Shown piece after piece: positions 54,700 through 64,000 of a stretch of DNA of 64,000 bases (its first letter is position 1; each line of letters starts with the position of its first letter). The position numbers and the translations under genes are program-made. The stretch is taken from NCBI GenBank assembly GCA_963932145.1, contig OZ010586.1:48393345-48457344 (forward strand), given 5' to 3'. The notes below the pieces were generated by a model. The model had not been told where the DNA came from. It saw only the letters and a list, made by a program, of their open reading frames with translations, and did no database searches. The DNA is from Acanthosepion lycidas. Taxonomy: Eukaryota; Mollusca; Cephalopoda; Sepiida; Sepiidae.

Positions 54700-56225
54700 G
54701 CCTGGGGTTCGTGATTGCTTGTACTCCCTCGGCTGGGGTTCGTGATTTCTTATAATCTCGTGGCTGGGGTTCGTGATTGCTTGTACTCCCTCGGCTGGGG
54801 TTCGTGATTGCTTGTAATCTTGTAGCTGGGGTTCTTGATTGCTTGTAATCCTTTGGATAGGCTTTGTGATTAGTTGTAATCTCGTGGTTAGGGTTCATGT
54901 TTGCTTGTAATCTCGTGGCTGGTGTTAGTAATTGCTTGTAATACCTCGGCTGGGGTTCGTGATTGCTTGTAATCTCGTCGTTGGGGTTCATGATTGCTTG
55001 TAATCTCGTGGCTGGGCTTCGTGATTGTTTGTAATCTCGTGGTTAGGGTTCATGATTGCTTGTAATCTCGTGGTTGTGTTAGTAATTGCTTGTAATACCT
55101 CGGCTGGGGTTCGTGATTGCTTGTAATCTTGTGGCTGGGTTTCTTGATTGCTTTTAATCTCGTGATTGGGCTTCGTGATTGCTTGTAATCTCGTCGTTGG
55201 GGTTCATGATTGCTTGTAATCCCTCGGCTGGGGTTTTTGATTGCTTGTAATCTTGTGGCTGGGGTTCGTGACTGCTTGTAATCTCGTGGCTGGTGTTAGT
55301 AATTGCTTGTAATCCCTTGGCTGAGGTCCGTGATTGCTTGTAATCTCGTGGCTGGTGTTAGTAATTGCTTTTAATCCCTTGGCTGGTGTTCGTGATTGCT
55401 TGTAATCTTGTGGCTGGCCTTCGTGATTGCTTGTAATCTCGTGGTTGGGGTTCATGATTGCTTGTAATCTCGTGGCTGGGGTTCTTGATTGCTTTTAATC
55501 TCGTGGTTGGACTTCGTGATTGCTTGTAATCTCGTCGTTGGGGGTCATGATTGCTTGTATTCTCGTGGCTGGTGTTAGTAATTGCTTGTAATCCCATGGC
55601 TGGGGTTCGTGATTGCTTGTAATCTTGTGGCTGGGGTTCTTGATTGCTTGTAATCTCGTGGCTGGGCTTCGTGATTGCTTGTAATCTCGGGGTTGGGGTT
55701 CATGATTGCTTGTAATCCCTCGGCTGGGGTTCTTGATTGCTTGTAATCTTGTGGCTGGGGTTCGTGACTGCTTGTAATCTCGTGGCTAGGCTTCGTGATT
55801 GCTTGTAATCTCGTCATTGTGGTTCATGATTGCTTGTAATCTCGTGGCTGGTGTTAGTAATTGCTTGTAATCCCTTAGCTTTGGTTCGTGATTGCTTGTA
55901 ATCTCGTGGCTGGGCTTCGTGATTGCTTGTAATCTCGTGGTTAGGATTCATGATTGCTTTTAATCTCGTGGCTGTGTTAGTAATTGCTTGTAATCCCTTG
56001 GCTGGGGTTCGTGATTGCTTGTAATCTCGTGGTTGGGCTTCGTGATTGCTTGTAATCTCGTGGCTGCGGTTCGTGATTGCTTGTAATCTCGTGGCTGGTG
56101 TTAGTAATTGCTTGTAATCCCTTGGCTGGGGTTTGTGATTGTTTAGAATCTCGTGGCTGGGGTTTGTGATTGCTTGTAATCCCTCGGCTGCGTTTCGTGA
56201 TTGCTTGTATCTCGTTGCTGGCGTT
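54700..56225 (+). repeat. 31-bp minisatellite, about 49 units
   Basis: Unit: ggttcgtgattgcttgtaat plus ctcgtggctgg, 31 bp, with many point variants (ctcgtgg, cttgtgg, ccctcgg; ggttcgtg, gcttcgtg, gttagtaa). The minus strand is open over long stretches because three units make 93 bases, giving a 31-residue repeat such as NHEPQPRDYKQSRTP. Five frames of 79-147 codons tile the array. There is no start context, splice signal or flanking domain to support translation. Confidence 0.95.
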
Positions 56226-56970
56226 CGTGAGGTTTGGCAATTTTCTCTACAACGCAAGGTAATTTTTAGGACATTTTCAGGGAAAGAAATGCCTCTTAGC
56301 GTACGGGAAATACGATACTCACCTAACTTTGCTCGTTTCAGATAACTGCAATATTTTTGAGAAAGAAAACGGTTTATTAATTGGGAAGCCTTTAAAATTA
56401 TTAAGTGTTTCTTTGCATCGAAACCTGAAGACTTTTACGCTTGAGGGACAAACAATTTGCCACGTAGATAGGATTATGTTATTGATGACGAGTGAGAATA
56501 TTACAATGATTAAATATATCAATTTAATGCAAAGACGTATGTGTTTGTTGTCCACCTTCAAATGCGACAGTATTTTCTTTCCAAAATAGAAAGTCGGTAG
56601 GAACAAAGAAGGAAACTAACGACAATTAATGTTTCAAAGAAGGAAAAAAAATCGGATCAGATGAAGAAAGGGGGAAAGGCAGGAAGCTAAAAGAAAGAAA
56701 ACAAAACATGAACAAAAGTGGAACGCGAGAAAGGCGCAGCGAATCCATTGAAAGTCCTAAGTGTTTAACGAGCCAAAGTTAAAATCTGTCGGGAACGTTT
56801 TGTATCTGTAGAGATTCAATGCCTGTGTTGACTGAAATGTTTGCTTGCGTGCCAAATGTGAAACCACATTTCTTTTGCCTCCGATCGAAAATCCTTATGG
56901 GTGCGGTATAAGAAATAATTGGACAATCAGTTTTTCGAGATCATTTATTCTACATTTACACTCATCTTAA
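56226..56970. other. No recognisable feature
   Basis: Frames overlapping on opposite strands at 56319-56606 and 56329-56589 show no domain. Confidence 0.4.
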
Positions 56971-56974
56971 ATTT

Positions 56975-57400
56975 CGTCCTGGGTATGACGATAAACTACA
57001 TCCGCGTCCTGGGTATGGCGATAAACTACATCCAACAGCAAGGGCGCAGATAATGTTTTCGGAAAAACAATGTTGCCAGCTGTACGTTTTTGAAACAACA
57101 ATGTTGCCAGCTGTACGTTTTTGGAACCATGATGTTGCCAGCTATCCGTTTTTGGAACCATAATGTTGCCAGCTATACGTTTTTTTTTAAACCATAATGT
57201 TGCCAGCTATATGTTTTTTGTAAAAAAATAATGTTGCCAGCTATACGTTTTTGAAACCATAATGTTGCCAGCTATGCGTTTTTGACTTTTAAAGTCACTC
57301 AAAATCATTTTCGGCATAAAGTGACCGCTAAGGTTGAGATGCCGTTAAACAAAACAATCAACAATCAACAATCAAATGGAAATTCTTGACTTAAACAAAA
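56975..57400 (+). mobile_element. Element E copy 3
   Basis: Two 30-bp units (cctgggtatgacgataaact type) at 56,977-57,032, a shortened linker, then an array of about eight ~31-bp units (atgttgccagctatacgttt) at 57,052-57,285. The end segment has cggcataaagtgaccgctaa and ggttgagatgccg. The array unit closely matches the reverse complement of copy 1's, so the three loci share ancestry. Confidence 0.7.
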
Positions 57401-57499
57401 AATACCTAGGATTATTTTGCAGTGTGCAAGCAAATAAGCTCTAGCTTGCTAAAAATGTTCCATACAAAATAGGCATTTAAAAATCATATATTTGGCATA

Positions 57500-57657
57500 T
57501 ACAGTGTAACCCGGATATAAGAGAGTTGTCGGGACCGGATACGAGGTCTCTTATATCCGGGTTTGGTCTATTTTGTTTAGGTAAGTATGGCTCTAATTTG
57601 GGACCAAATAACATCTCTCGTATATCCGGGTTTCTCTTATATCTGGGTTACACTGTA
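57500..57657. mobile_element. pogo/Tigger-like MITE
   Basis: 154 bp (57502-57655) with terminal inverted repeats CAGTGTAACCCGGATATAAG and cttatatctgggttacactg, TA on both sides. Each end has an internal subterminal copy (ctcttatatccgggttt), so the element is a double hairpin. Terminal CAGTG and TA target fit pogo-type Tc1/mariner transposons. Confidence 0.85.
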
Positions 57658-57720
57658 TATATAAACTGGATTTGGCATTAAATAACCCACAGTGGTTGAT
57701 ATGCCATAAAACCCAAACAA
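57658..57720 (+). repeat. Element E end segment, separate fragment
   Basis: The phrase ggcattaaataacccacagt and gttgatatgcc match the end segment at 30,013-30,060. The pogo-like MITE may have inserted next to or within this end. Confidence 0.6.
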
Positions 57721-57827
57721 ACAAACAAACAAAAATCATCTTAAATTCATTTAGATATCAGTTAACAAATTTAAAAAAAAAAAATTTTTGTGTCTTCTTT
57801 GACTTTATTTCATTTTTCTATCTGCAG

Positions 57828-57929
57828 AAAAAGAAAGAACGGAAAGATTCTGAAAACGAAATTATATCGCAAACTAATGCACAATCATCATCATCATCAG
57901 TAACAGCAGCAGCAGCAGCAGCCCCATGA
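57828..57929 (+). CDS. Candidate terminal coding exon of a host gene
   Basis: A strong 3' splice site, a long T/C-rich stretch ending tttttctatctgcag, precedes 57828. From there one frame runs 34 codons to TGA: basic start KKKERKDSENEII, then QSSSSSVTAAAAAAP at the C-terminus. Low-complexity C-termini like this are common in nuclear proteins. An AATAAA lies downstream. No upstream exon was found within the window and I do not recognise the protein. The repeats (TCA)5 and (GCA)6 alone could create such a frame by chance. Confidence 0.35.
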   Translation, partial: KKKERKDSENEIISQTNAQSSSSSVTAAAAAAP

Positions 57930-58062
57930 CTTGGTTTACTCGTAGTGTAGGCACACGGCTGAGAACCTACCCACCTCCCTCCAATTGTCTCAGTTGCGTG
58001 CCTTCCCCACAAAATTGACCAACTGTATTATTTTTTTACAGGGTTTTATTTTAACAAAATAC

Positions 58063-58068
58063 AATAAA
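58063..58068 (+). promoter_or_regulatory. Possible polyadenylation signal
   Basis: AATAAA 134 bp after the TGA of the candidate exon, followed by A-rich DNA at 58,080-58,160. In AT-rich sequence this motif is common, so support is only positional. Confidence 0.3.
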
Positions 58069-58191
58069 GAAAGAAATACAAGAAAAAAAAAAACAAAAAA
58101 AAAACTAGGAAAGCCGAGAAGAATATAATTTTCATAAAAAAAACAAAAAAAAAAAAACGATAAAAGAAGTTCTTTCTTTTGTGTCTTACAG

Positions 58192-58239
58192 ACGGTTCTC
58201 TATTATTTCAAAGATGATTTCGGCCGATGGAAATTTTAA
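58192..58239 (+). CDS. Alternative candidate terminal exon
   Basis: Another good acceptor (ttctttcttttgtgtcttacag ending at 58191, given in part) precedes a frame TVLYYFKDDFGRWKF then TAA. The peptide looks protein-like (aromatic and charged residues), but it is only 15 codons. It could be an alternative last exon of the same gene or chance. Confidence 0.25.
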   Translation, partial: TVLYYFKDDFGRWKF

Positions 58240-58329
58240 ATGTGCTTGCCGCTAACCATGGTGGCGGCCTCTAATAACTTAAGGTTATTCTAATTAAAAG
58301 TTAATTAATTATTAAGTTAATTCTAATTA

Positions 58330-59445
58330 AAAACAAAAACTACGACCCTATAAAGCAATCCTCCACAAAGTACTCGGGAATTGAGCAAAGAATTGAAACG
58401 CATCACAATCTACCAGACGCTGACACTTAAAAAGATAGAGACAATTATCATGCGAGGCATTCGATGCAGTTCCATATGCTCTTAGATAAAATAACAAAGT
58501 GGATCTTTAATAAAGAAAATCAGAAATTATTTAGCGGGGGAGTAAGACAAGAATGTGTCTTCTAAAGTGAGGCAATTCTGAGAGAATTAGAAGTCATACC
58601 AGGATTCATTATTGATGACAACAATCTTAATAACGTAAGATATGCAGGTGACACAGTGTTGACAAAAAAGAAAATACAATAAATCCTTCAGAAGGTAGTA
58701 AAAGAAAGCGAGAAGAAAAGACTAAACATTAATCGTACAAAATGTATGGTTGCCAAAGCAAAAGAAACAAGCCAATAAGCGGACTATTAATTGAATAATC
58801 TAAAATAAAACTCGTACGACAATTTAAATATCGAGGAAGTGTTTTAGCAGAGCATGGGTAATGCGGCATGGACATCTGAATGAGGATTGGAATAGGTGTA
58901 GATGCCTCCGAAAAGGTAAGCAAAGTATTAAGTAATAGGAAAAATTCGTTAGAGATAAAGAAAAGAATACTGAACTCTTATGCAATATTGGTCCTCCTAT
59001 ATGGCAGTGTATGCTGGAGAATCTCCTCAGAGATGGAGAAGAGACGTGAGGCAACAGAAATATCGTTCTGAAAATGTGGGCAATATGTTTAGAAATATAA
59101 AAAAAAAAAAAAACTACGGAAAAAAAACTATGTGGGCAATATGTGAAAAAGTTTTAGAGAGAATGGAAATAAAAAAAAAGTCACTTATATCAAGAATTAA
59201 AAAAACATACAGTATAAATTACTAAGGTGCATATTAAAGAAAAAAAGGCTTGGAGAATTTTAACACTCGTAGGTCAGGGGAGCAGACGAAGGCAGCGAAT
59301 AATCTATCTAACACGTTGAGGTAAATGGTTGGCAGAAGAGGAACTCTAGAAGAGACAGCGATAAGAAAAACCTTACAAGGAACTACCAAGGATATGGACA
59401 CGTGGGGAGCAATTATTGCAGACCTCCTAAAGGATCATGGCACAA
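58330..59445 (+). mobile_element. LINE alpha (RTE-like) with reverse-transcriptase remnant
   Basis: Pieces in order: SGGVRQECVF-type motif, LEVIPGFIIDDNNLNNVRYA (the catalytic box reads YAGD, where YADD is expected), LQKVVKESEKK, LNINRTKCMVAKAKET, RIGIGVDASEKVSKVLSNRK, LVLLYGSVCW and, at the end, TLQGTTKDMDTWGAIIADLL then KDHGT before a GAA repeat. This is an RTE-like non-LTR element, 5'-truncated, with many stops and frameshifts and a lost catalytic Asp. The 3' end passes directly into (GAA)n, which may be its microsatellite tail. Confidence 0.85.
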
Positions 59446-59691
59446 AGAAGAAGAAGAAGGAGGAGGAGAAGGAGAAGGAGGAGAATACGAAGGGTGTGGA
59501 GCAGAAGAAGAAGGACGAGAAGGACGAGGAGAGAAGGAGGAGGAGGTGAAGGAGGAGGAGAATACGAAGGATGTGGAACAGAAGAAGAAGAAGAAGGACG
59601 AGGAGGTGGAGGAGGAGGAGAATAAGAATGATGTGGAGCAGAAGAAGAAGGACGAGGAGAGAAGGAGGAGGAGAATAAGAAGGATGTGGAG

Positions 59692-59777
<86 letters not shown>
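59446..59777 (+). repeat. GAA/GGA, TA and GT compound microsatellite
   Basis: About 250 bp of GAA/GGA with a recurring ~63-66-bp higher-order unit (gagaata-gaa-gatgtggagca), then TA at 59,696-59,750, then GT at 59,751-59,777. Glu/Lys-rich and Ser/Pro-rich frames on both strands are artefacts. Confidence 0.97.
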
Positions 59778-59780
<3 letters not shown>

Positions 59781-59889
59781 ATATATAGAAAATAGGAAAG
59801 AACTGGTTGGGTAAATAATCCAAAGTTCTTTAGTATTTTTGTTATTATTTTTAAAAAAATATTGCTCGATACAAAAGTAGAGCATAAAT

Positions 59890-60373
59890 ATAATATTTAT
59901 TTAAAAATATGATTCCAACACGCTACATAAGAGTTCTCATGTTTCAAAACAAGAGCCGAAAACTTCAATATAATTATTTGAATTAAATTGAATTAAAGTA
60001 AGCTCTGTTCCATCTTCAAGTGAAATTTTTTTTTGGAATAACTTATCTGAAATTTACGTGTTTTAATAGCATATTATTCATTATTGAAATCAAAATTTCC
60101 ATGGTAACGGCCATTGCGATTGTTCATATAGAAAGGGGCGCAGGGTGTTAATTATTTGTATCAGTATAGAGTTACATTCATAGGTGTCAAGTCAGGGTAA
60201 GGTTGGGGTGTCTAAATTTAAAACGGAAGATGATTTCGTCTAGTCTGGTTTACGTGTCTATGGAGATTTATTTATTTTTATTTTATTTTTTCTGAAAGGG
60301 TTTTTTGTATATAAAATAACTGCCGTAACATTTGTTTTTTGAAGACTTCATAAAGGGTTATCTTTTTTTGTAG

Positions 60374-60427
<54 letters not shown>

Positions 60428-61690
60428 ATAAAGCTATTTATTAGGACTATGTATTTAAAAAAATTATGCTAATTATTCAATGCAAAAATTTGATGATGTC
60501 GGCAAAAAAACCGTTAACTCATGTCTATGGTTTAATAGATTTTTATTATTTAGAAACTTAATAATGTGTAGTTTCTCATGTAGGTATAAAGGTCATGGGT
60601 CATCCCAAGTTTTACAGGTTCTAGTTTTGGTGTTTTATTCATTTCCTTCAAATGCCAAAAATATTTAGATAGAGATGTCTGATTTCTTTTATTTATATTG
60701 TTGAAAGAGCACTTATGCTGCCTCCATCTGGCTTTAAATTCATTCTTCGTAGACCCAATGTATATCATATTAGTATTAGGACTCTGAGTGGATGAGATAG
60801 TACATTGGTATACCACAGATTTGATGCAGCATTTATTTTCCAATGGGCAGCTTTTATAATCACATAATTTTTCACTGTTTTTGTTTGATTTAAGTGTAGG
60901 GTTTTTATTAATACTATTCAGGCATGGGGGTTTGTTCAGGATTTTATTATTGTGTTTTTTATTATACTTTCCAGACTTTCAGTGCAACTGTAACTCAATT
61001 TTAGGGTTTTCTTATTAAATATATTACTAAGCCTACTATTGGTAGGGAAGTGTTTTTCAATTAAAGCTAAGAATTTCTGTCTTAGTTTAATACTAACCAT
61101 TTGGTTGAACGGAGGGGTATACCAAATGATTTTTCTTTTCCTGTTTTTTTCCTCTGGGTAGTACAATTGTTTCTATAAATAATGTTTGCATTCTTGTATC
61201 CACTATTTTTTAGGTCAGCGTTATAAAAGCTACTGTGTTGTTGGAATATTTCTTTGTTAGCGGAGTTAATGCTGATTCTATTTTCTATTGATGAGGGTAT
61301 ATGTTTAATTATGGATGGAGGGTGGTTTGACTTCGGGTGTATATATAAGGAGTTAGTATTTGGTTTTTTATAAGGTTGGTATGTGTTGTTTGTTAAATCT
61401 AGAGTTACGTCGAGGAAGTTTACCCTTTTCAATTTAGTACAGACTGTTATCTTTAAGTTTAGATTTTTAATTTCACTAAATATAATTTTTGTAATTTTCT
61501 CTATTTTAAAATTAGAAGAACTCCTCACTACCATGAGCCCGTCATCTCTATACAGTCCGATGTCCTTAATATCTAATACACGGTTCGCGCTCAAGTTGTA
61601 CAGTATTAAAAGACCAACAAGGCCAGAAGACTCTGCAGAGTCTAAAGATCCCATAGTGATGTCAATATATATATATAGGGTATCTCCCAA
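59890..61690 (-). mobile_element. PLE-3: Penelope-like element with RT and GIY-YIG
   Basis: On the minus strand the pieces run in family order. RT palm: ITMGSLDSAESSGLVGLL, IGLYRDDGL (catalytic YRDD kept), VNFLDVTLDLTNNTYQPYKK and YIHPKSNHPPSIIKHIPSSI. Thumb: FNQMVSIKLRQKFLALIEKH. Zinc-finger-like linker: CDYKSCPLENKC. Nuclease: VVYQC, then MIYIGSTKNEFKARWRQHK, with the YIG motif intact. The downstream region to 59,890 carries a TA run (60,373-60,423) and a terminal repeat also found at 36.1 kb. The N-terminal part of RT is missing and the frame is broken at a few places. It is a fossil but the best preserved retroelement here. Confidence 0.9.
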
Positions 61691-61906
61691 AATGTACTAA
61701 CTCTTTAAATGAAAATAAATGCAGTATTTGTTGACGTACAAGATTAATGGTTAAAATTAAGAAATATTAATGTTTATTGACTTACAAAGAAGATTAACGG
61801 TTTAAATGAAATATTAAATGAAATTAAACACATTTAAATATATTCAAACTGACAACGAAGTCAAAATGTCGGTATATTTATGAGGACACTCTGTATATAC
61901 AAGCAA
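61676..61906. mobile_element. Possible Tc1/mariner-like MITE
   Basis: Starts tagggtatctcccaaaatgt and ends atgaggacactctgtata. The ends are imperfect inverted repeats resembling the GGGTGTCCCA-type termini of some Tc1/mariner elements. An internal duplication (agattaa-ggtt-aaat) is visible. Weak call. Confidence 0.35.
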
Positions 61907-62186
61907 CTTTTACATTCAGTTGATATACTCTGTCTATTTTTTAAATATATTTTTCACTTTCAGAGATTATGTTTTCGTATATCTGCATTAAAATTATGAC
62001 TACATTTCCGAAAGTTATTTTTTTAAATTGTATTTTTTTATTTTATTTTGGTCAAATTCTTTCGACTGTTTCAGTTACTTTCAAGAAGAGGGTGTTGACA
62101 GGATACTAAAGAATATTTTATTGAGAAAATCCTGGCATTTTTATATCTCTGGAACTGGAATTAGATTAATTCAAAATGACTTCATA

Positions 62187-62288
62187 TTAGGTTGGTGCAA
62201 AAATAATGACGTAACAATGTCGTTTTTTGGCGTTAAAAAATACATCAAAAAACGACATTATTACGTCATTATTTTTGCACCAACCTAA
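62187..62288. mobile_element. Mariner-type MITE 5
   Basis: 102 bp, ends TTAGGTTGGTGCAAAAATAA, TA on both sides (62185-62186, 62289-62290). Same length and layout as MITE 1, including the gttaaaaaata loop, so the two belong to one subfamily. Confidence 0.93.
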
Positions 62289-62479
62289 TATATAACGCTT
62301 AAACAGAAAAGCGTGTAATGAATTGTTGTACATATTGTTATTTGTGTGTGCATATTAGATATTTTATACACACTTCAGTAAACCGTCTTCAACGGTGAAA
62401 AAAATTATCTAAGCAATTTTGGTGGGAATTGAACTTATTTTATAGTTTTCTCTTTCCTGGAAATTTTTTTTTCCGCCGG

Positions 62480-62935
62480 AGTCAATCCTTCAAATCTACA
62501 AATCAATCATTCGCCCTTGCATGGAGTATTGCTGCCATATATGGTCTAGAGCCCCTTCTGTTTGTCTCAAGGTCCTTGGTCGCTGGTTCCCAGACTTCAT
62601 GAATTTAAGCGTTCGACTAGGCTGGCATCTCGCACTCACCCTTCTCACTGTCGAAACTGTTAAATATATCCGTCTCTTCTACTCCAATAGCTTCATGTCC
62701 CGCACTTCTCGCCTGTAGAACTTCCCCCACTTTCCTTGTTTCCCTGATAGCTATAATCTCCAACTATTCAAATGTAAAGTCAATAGACGTCTTCAGATGC
62801 CTTGATCTATCCACTATCCTTCTCTTCATCCTTTCCTTTATCACTCCTATTTCCTCTCGCTCTAAATTTCTGTAACCCCTTGCGTGCTAGTGGCTTCCCG
62901 CTTTGCTTGGGGTGGAATGCTTGAAAAGAAATTAC
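62480..62935 (+). mobile_element. LINE beta 3' end, plus strand
   Basis: The translation starts ESILQIYKSIIRPCMEYCCH, then IWSRAPSVCLKVLGR, with an internal deletion before DFMNLSVRLGWHLAL, SFMSRTSRL and CFPDSYNLQLFKCKVNRRL. RPCMEYC and the RTSRLWN-type motif mark a CR1/Jockey-type reverse transcriptase. 3' end ccttgcgtgctagtggcttc, gcttggggtggaatgctt. It has stops and is inactive. Confidence 0.82.
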
Positions 62936-62944
62936 AATAATTCA

Positions 62945-63845
62945 TTTTCAAGATTTCAGTTATTATCTCAAAGTAATTATATAAACGTGATTATCCAATA
63001 AAAATATCTAAAGGGGATTATCTAAAATTTATGTAAAAGTAATTACCTAAAAATAATCTAAACCTAATAATATAGAAAAATAAAAAAAAATATTTCGAAG
63101 ATTTCATTTATTATCTAAAAGTGATTATCTAATCGAAAAGTGATTTTCTAAAAATCTTATATAAAATTAATTATAAAGAAAAAATATTTAAATGGTATTA
63201 TCTAAAATGTATGTAAAAGCAATTATCTAAAAAATGATTTAGAATTAATTATCGAAAAAAATTATGTAAAAGTAATTATCGAAAAAAATTATCAAAACGG
63301 GATTATCTAAACAGATTATGTAAAAGTAGTTATCTAAGAAAAATTATCAAAAAAGAAATTATGTATAATTTATGTAAAAGTAGTTACCTAAAAAATAATC
63401 TAAAAGTGATTATATAAAAAATATGTAAAACTAATTGACGAAAAAATTATCTAAACCTGATTATATAGAAAGATTAAAAATTATTTCCAAGATTTCAGTT
63501 ATCATCTAAAAGTGATTGCTAAAACATAATTATCTAAAAGAGATTATGTAAAAAAATTGTATAAAATTAATTATCTAAGAACAATTATCTAAAAGGCATT
63601 ATCCAAAATTCATGTAACAAAAAGTAATTATCTATAAAAATGATCTAAAAGTGATTATCTAAAAAATATGTAAAAGCAATTATGGAAAAAAAATTATCTT
63701 AACGGGATTATCTAAAAAGATTATGTAAAAGTAATTATCTAAAAAAATTATGTAAAAGTAATTATCTAAAAAATTGTCTAAAGGTGATTATCTAAGAAAG
63801 TATGTAATAGTAATTATCTAAAAATGATTATATAAAAAATATCAG
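62945..63845 (+). repeat. Degenerate TTATCTAAAA array
   Basis: About 0.9 kb built from attatctaaaa, agtaattatctaaaa and tatgtaaaa phrases with an irregular period near 17-26 bp. The hexamer TTATCT (AGATAA on the other strand) occurs tens of times. It begins right at the 3' end of the LINE beta copy, so it may be an expanded LINE tail. Confidence 0.85.
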
Positions 63846-64000
63846 TCTATATTTCTAAGATGAGGTAGTTTACACTGTTCGGACTGTTGCCCTCATCTAT
63901 ATTCCCATATATGGTTCGAAATTCCAACTTATATCCCCTGACGAGGGCCGGAGCGTATAACGACCGAAACGTCGTGAACATGGCAGTAAAGATGAGAACA
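63842..64000. mobile_element. SINE A pieces in inverted arrangement, running off the window
   Basis: Bases 63,842-63,902 are the SINE A end on the minus strand (tctatatttctaagatgagg). From 63,915 the plus strand carries ggttcgaaattccaac, CTGACGAGGGCCGG...CGACCGAAACGTCG and the following body. The element continues beyond the window. Confidence 0.75.

Noticed and set aside
54700-56225. CRISPR array
   Set aside because: The 31-bp repeats are directly adjacent with no unique spacers, and this is animal DNA.

Overview
This window looks like intergenic or intronic DNA of a cephalopod mollusc, most likely an octopus. That is inference. It rests on the AT-rich base composition, the density of tRNA-derived SINEs, Penelope-like elements, mariner-type MITEs, decayed LINEs and very long microsatellites, and the lack of any intact gene. 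No bacterial or viral gene organisation is present. I found no confident host gene. The best host candidate is a possible last exon near 57.83 kb with a strong splice acceptor and a downstream AATAAA. Most open frames are translations of simple repeats or fragments of transposons.

Layout. 0-7 kb: a tRNA-headed SINE with perfect 11-bp target duplications, an LTR-like fossil, a 0.74-kb foldback element, the GIY-YIG end of a Penelope-like element (PLE-1) and a Helitron end. 7-10 kb: a mariner MITE and 1.9 kb of CTTT-rich DNA with higher-order repeats. 10-16.5 kb: a second MITE, four SINE heads in tandem at exactly 139 bp, a 36-bp minisatellite, and a LINE 3' end with a SINE inserted in it. 16.5-23.5 kb: PLE-2, a 5S/tRNA composite SINE, mariner transposase remnants and a 59-bp satellite resembling a SINE tail. 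24-31 kb: two copies of a repeat carrying paired minisatellites (a third is at 57 kb), eight SINE units in tandem, another 5S-headed SINE and a mariner fragment. 31-39 kb: an unusual 244-bp hairpin-rich insertion with 16-bp target duplications, two GATA/TATC satellites and a LINE fragment. 39-50 kb: LINE ends, MITEs, an LTR fossil, a hAT MITE and a 0.9-kb purine-rich tract. 50-64 kb: LINE, PLE and SINE A pieces, an inverted repeat with a tRNA-like cloverleaf, a mariner copy, a 1.5-kb 31-bp minisatellite, a pogo-like MITE, candidate host exons, an RTE-like LINE with a GAA tail, PLE-3, and a 0.9-kb TTATCTAAAA array.

The parts are connected. PLE-1 3' ends run into the tRNA-like head of SINE A at two separate loci, so SINE A may be a Penelope-derived or Penelope-mobilised SINE. 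The five MITEs share their terminal repeats with mariner-type transposons, and mariner transposase remnants occur at three loci. SINE C occurs as single copies and in two tandem arrays, and a third, 59-bp array resembles its tail. A related minisatellite-bearing element is seen three times. All identifications are by eye, without database searches, and boundaries marked as approximate may be off by tens of bases.
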